In this document: one piece after another, positions 4,240 through 5,397 of the stretch
Numbering within the stretch: the first letter of the stretch is position 1
Layout: each line of letters opens with the position of its first letter
Origin: JBBRLA01 sp038231615
GTDB lineage: Bacteria > Myxococcota_A > Polyangia > Palsa-1104 > JAEUJZ01
Reading direction: 5' to 3'
NCBI GenBank assembly: GCA_038231615.1
Contig: JBBRLA010000603.1
Location: 1-5,397, forward strand
DNA length: 5,397 bases
The notes under the pieces: model-generated
Database searches by the model: none
What the model was told of the DNA's origin: nothing
Seen by the model: only the letters and a program-made list of their open reading frames with translations
Translations under genes and position numbers: made by a program

Positions 4240-5397
4240 ATGAGAACACTCCGGGGTGCCGCACGGCCCACCTCTCTTACTGTACGGTTCACAGCTCTTT
4301 CTTGGGTCGCCGGGACCAGCGCCCTGCTTCTGTCCGCCTGCACGCATCCGTCGGTGGGCGATGGGGACCCGCCCTCGGCCCCGGACCTGCTGGGGGCGGG
4401 GGATTCCATGCCATCGCCGACGGGGACGTCGCCCTTCTGCGTCCTTTCCGGCACGTTCGTCAACGTCGGAGACGTCGGATCCGAAAGTGGTCCGGGCCCG
4501 CAGTTCGAGTCGGTGACCACCCTTCCAGCCCGGGTCGACCCCGGCGCCCCCAGCACGGGCCCGCAGCCCGGGACGGTGTGGGTGCTGGGCACGGGTGTCA
4601 CCACACAGTCGACCTACTGGCTGGCGCGCAAGAGCACCGATGGCGGGGCGACCTGGTCGCAGATCGACAGCTTCCTTTACCAGGGCGATCAGAGGATGGG
4701 CTCGCCGCGTCTCTATGGAGATGACAAGCAGGGGCTTTTGGTCAGCGGCTGGGTGCGCGATCAGAACGGGGTCGAGCGCTGGGTGGTCCAGGGGTCGAAC
4801 ACCCAGGGGCAGTCCTTCAGCGTCAGCGAGAGCTACGCCTACGCCCCGGGCAAGGCCGCGGTGCCCACCGCCCTGCGCGGCGATGCTCGCGGGCTGGTCT
4901 ACGCCACCGGCTTTGGCACCGACGCGGCGGACACCCGCCACTGGGTGGTGCGCCGCAGCCGCGACGTGGGAAAGAGCTGGGAACTGCTCGACGATTTCAT
5001 CTACTTCGGCGGCATGCGCGCCGAGGCCAACGACCTGGCCGGCGATTCCACCGGCGCCCTTTACGCGGTCGGCTTCGGCAACGACGGCAAGGGCAATACC
5101 TCTCACCACTGGCTGGTGCGCCGCAGCCGCGACCGGGGGGCCTCGTGGAACACCTTGGAGGACTACCAGCTCGCGGCGGGGCAGCAGGCCATCCCCTACA
5201 ACATCTTCGTGGACGGCAGGGACAACCTTTACGTCACCGGCATCGCCGAGGACGCCGGTCAGACGTCCCACTTTATCGTCCGCCGCAGCACCAACCGCGG
5301 GCAGAGCTTCACCACGGTGGACGACTTCCAGTACGTCCAGGGCCAGGACAGCTTCGGCCTCTCGCTCCAGGCCGACTCGTTCGGGGTGCTCTACGCG
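4240..5397 (+). CDS. Asp-box beta-propeller-like lipoprotein (3' end outside window)
   Basis: The frame stays open for 386 codons to the window edge, so the C-terminus is missing. The N-terminus is a lipoprotein signal peptide: basic n-region (R2, R5, R9, R16), hydrophobic stretch about 19-31, lipobox LSAC with lipidated C34. Residue +2 is Thr, not Asp, so by the E. coli sorting rule it would go to the outer membrane. A Pro/Gly/Ser-rich linker (35-111) follows. From about 126 the protein repeats a 54-56 residue unit: aromatic-hydrophobic strand, Asp-box S-x-D/N-x-G-x-S/T-W/F, then a (L/V)-Y-x-x-G-type strand. Asp-boxes start at S132, S186, S240, S296 and S350. Such repeats make BNR/sialidase-type beta-propeller blades. 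Asp-boxes are structural, and I see no sialidase FRIP motif or arginine triad, so it should not be called a sialidase. It may be a surface binding or scaffold protein. Confidence 0.9.
   Translation, partial: MRTLRGAARPTSLTVRFTALSWVAGTSALLLSACTHPSVGDGDPPSAPDLLGAGDSMPSPTGTSPFCVLSGTFVNVGDVGSESGPGPQFESVTTLPARVDPGAPSTGPQPGTVWVLGTGVTTQSTYWLARKSTDGGATWSQIDSFLYQGDQRMGSPRLYGDDKQGLLVSGWVRDQNGVERWVVQGSNTQGQSFSVSESYAYAPGKAAVPTALRGDARGLVYATGFGTDAADTRHWVVRRSRDVGKSWELLDDFIYFGGMRAEANDLAGDSTGALYAVGFGNDGKGNTSHHWLVRRSRDRGASWNTLEDYQLAAGQQAIPYNIFVDGRDNLYVTGIAEDAGQTSHFIVRRSTNRGQSFTTVDDFQYVQGQDSFGLSLQADSFGVLYA
4618..5397 (+). repeat. In-frame coding repeats, about 162-168 bp each
   Basis: Repeat units begin at codons for W127, W181, W235, W291 and F345 (bases 4618, 4780, 4942, 5110, 5272), giving periods of 162, 162, 168 and 162 bp. 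Similarity is mainly at protein level, but units three and four share an exact 18-base block (4948-4965 and 5116-5133, encoding VRRSRD) inside a longer near match. That suggests recent duplication or gene conversion between adjacent blades. The fifth unit runs off the window. Confidence 0.8.

Noticed and set aside
4174..5271. Long minus-strand frame opposite the lipoprotein gene
   Set aside because: The plus strand has a strong ribosome binding site, a lipobox and regular Asp-box repeats; the minus frame has none of these.
4618..5397. Sialidase activity from the Asp-box repeats
   Set aside because: Asp-boxes are structural and occur in many propellers; no FRIP motif or catalytic arginine/tyrosine pattern could be seen.

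Overview
The window has the look of a high-GC deltaproteobacterial or myxobacterial-type genome (Myxococcota / Bradymonadales-like). This is inferred from strongly GC-biased third codon positions, an FHA-headed sigma-54 activator, an RsbW/GHKL-type ATPase of a style I associate with that group, and a lipoprotein with repeated Asp-boxes. No marker gene is present, so the taxonomy is a guess.

Layout, left to right. Positions 1-400 hold no convincing gene. They contain a series of inverted repeats ending in a T-rich tract (1-184) and a 44-bp-period direct repeat (323-396) touching the end of the first gene. A radical SAM protein lies on the minus strand (401-1498). Its C-terminal cysteines look like a reduced SPASM ('twitch') auxiliary-cluster domain. 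A short divergent region (1499-1603) carries two dyads. A two-gene plus-strand operon follows: a histidine-kinase-like (GHKL) ATPase without a transmitter or receiver (1604-2488) and an FHA / AAA+ / Fis sigma-54-dependent activator (2485-3915), joined by a 4-base ATGA overlap. A 324-bp gap then holds hairpins, a good terminator candidate (4095-4148) and an AT-rich promoter-like stretch. Last is a plus-strand lipoprotein gene (4240 onward, cut by the window edge) that encodes a secreted beta-propeller-like protein with five Asp-box repeats at a 54-56 residue period.

How the genes may work together. The ATPase and the activator are almost certainly co-translated and probably form one signalling unit: an RsbW-like ATP-binding switch or Ser/Thr kinase beside an activator whose input domain is a phosphothreonine-binding FHA module. 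The activator keeps every residue needed for ATP hydrolysis and sigma-54 contact, so it should be functional. Its targets are not visible; I found no convincing sigma-54 promoter in the window. The radical SAM gene is divergent and may share control with the operon through the intergenic dyads. The lipoprotein appears to be a separate transcription unit.

No CRISPR array, tRNA, rRNA, transposase or recognised defence system was seen.
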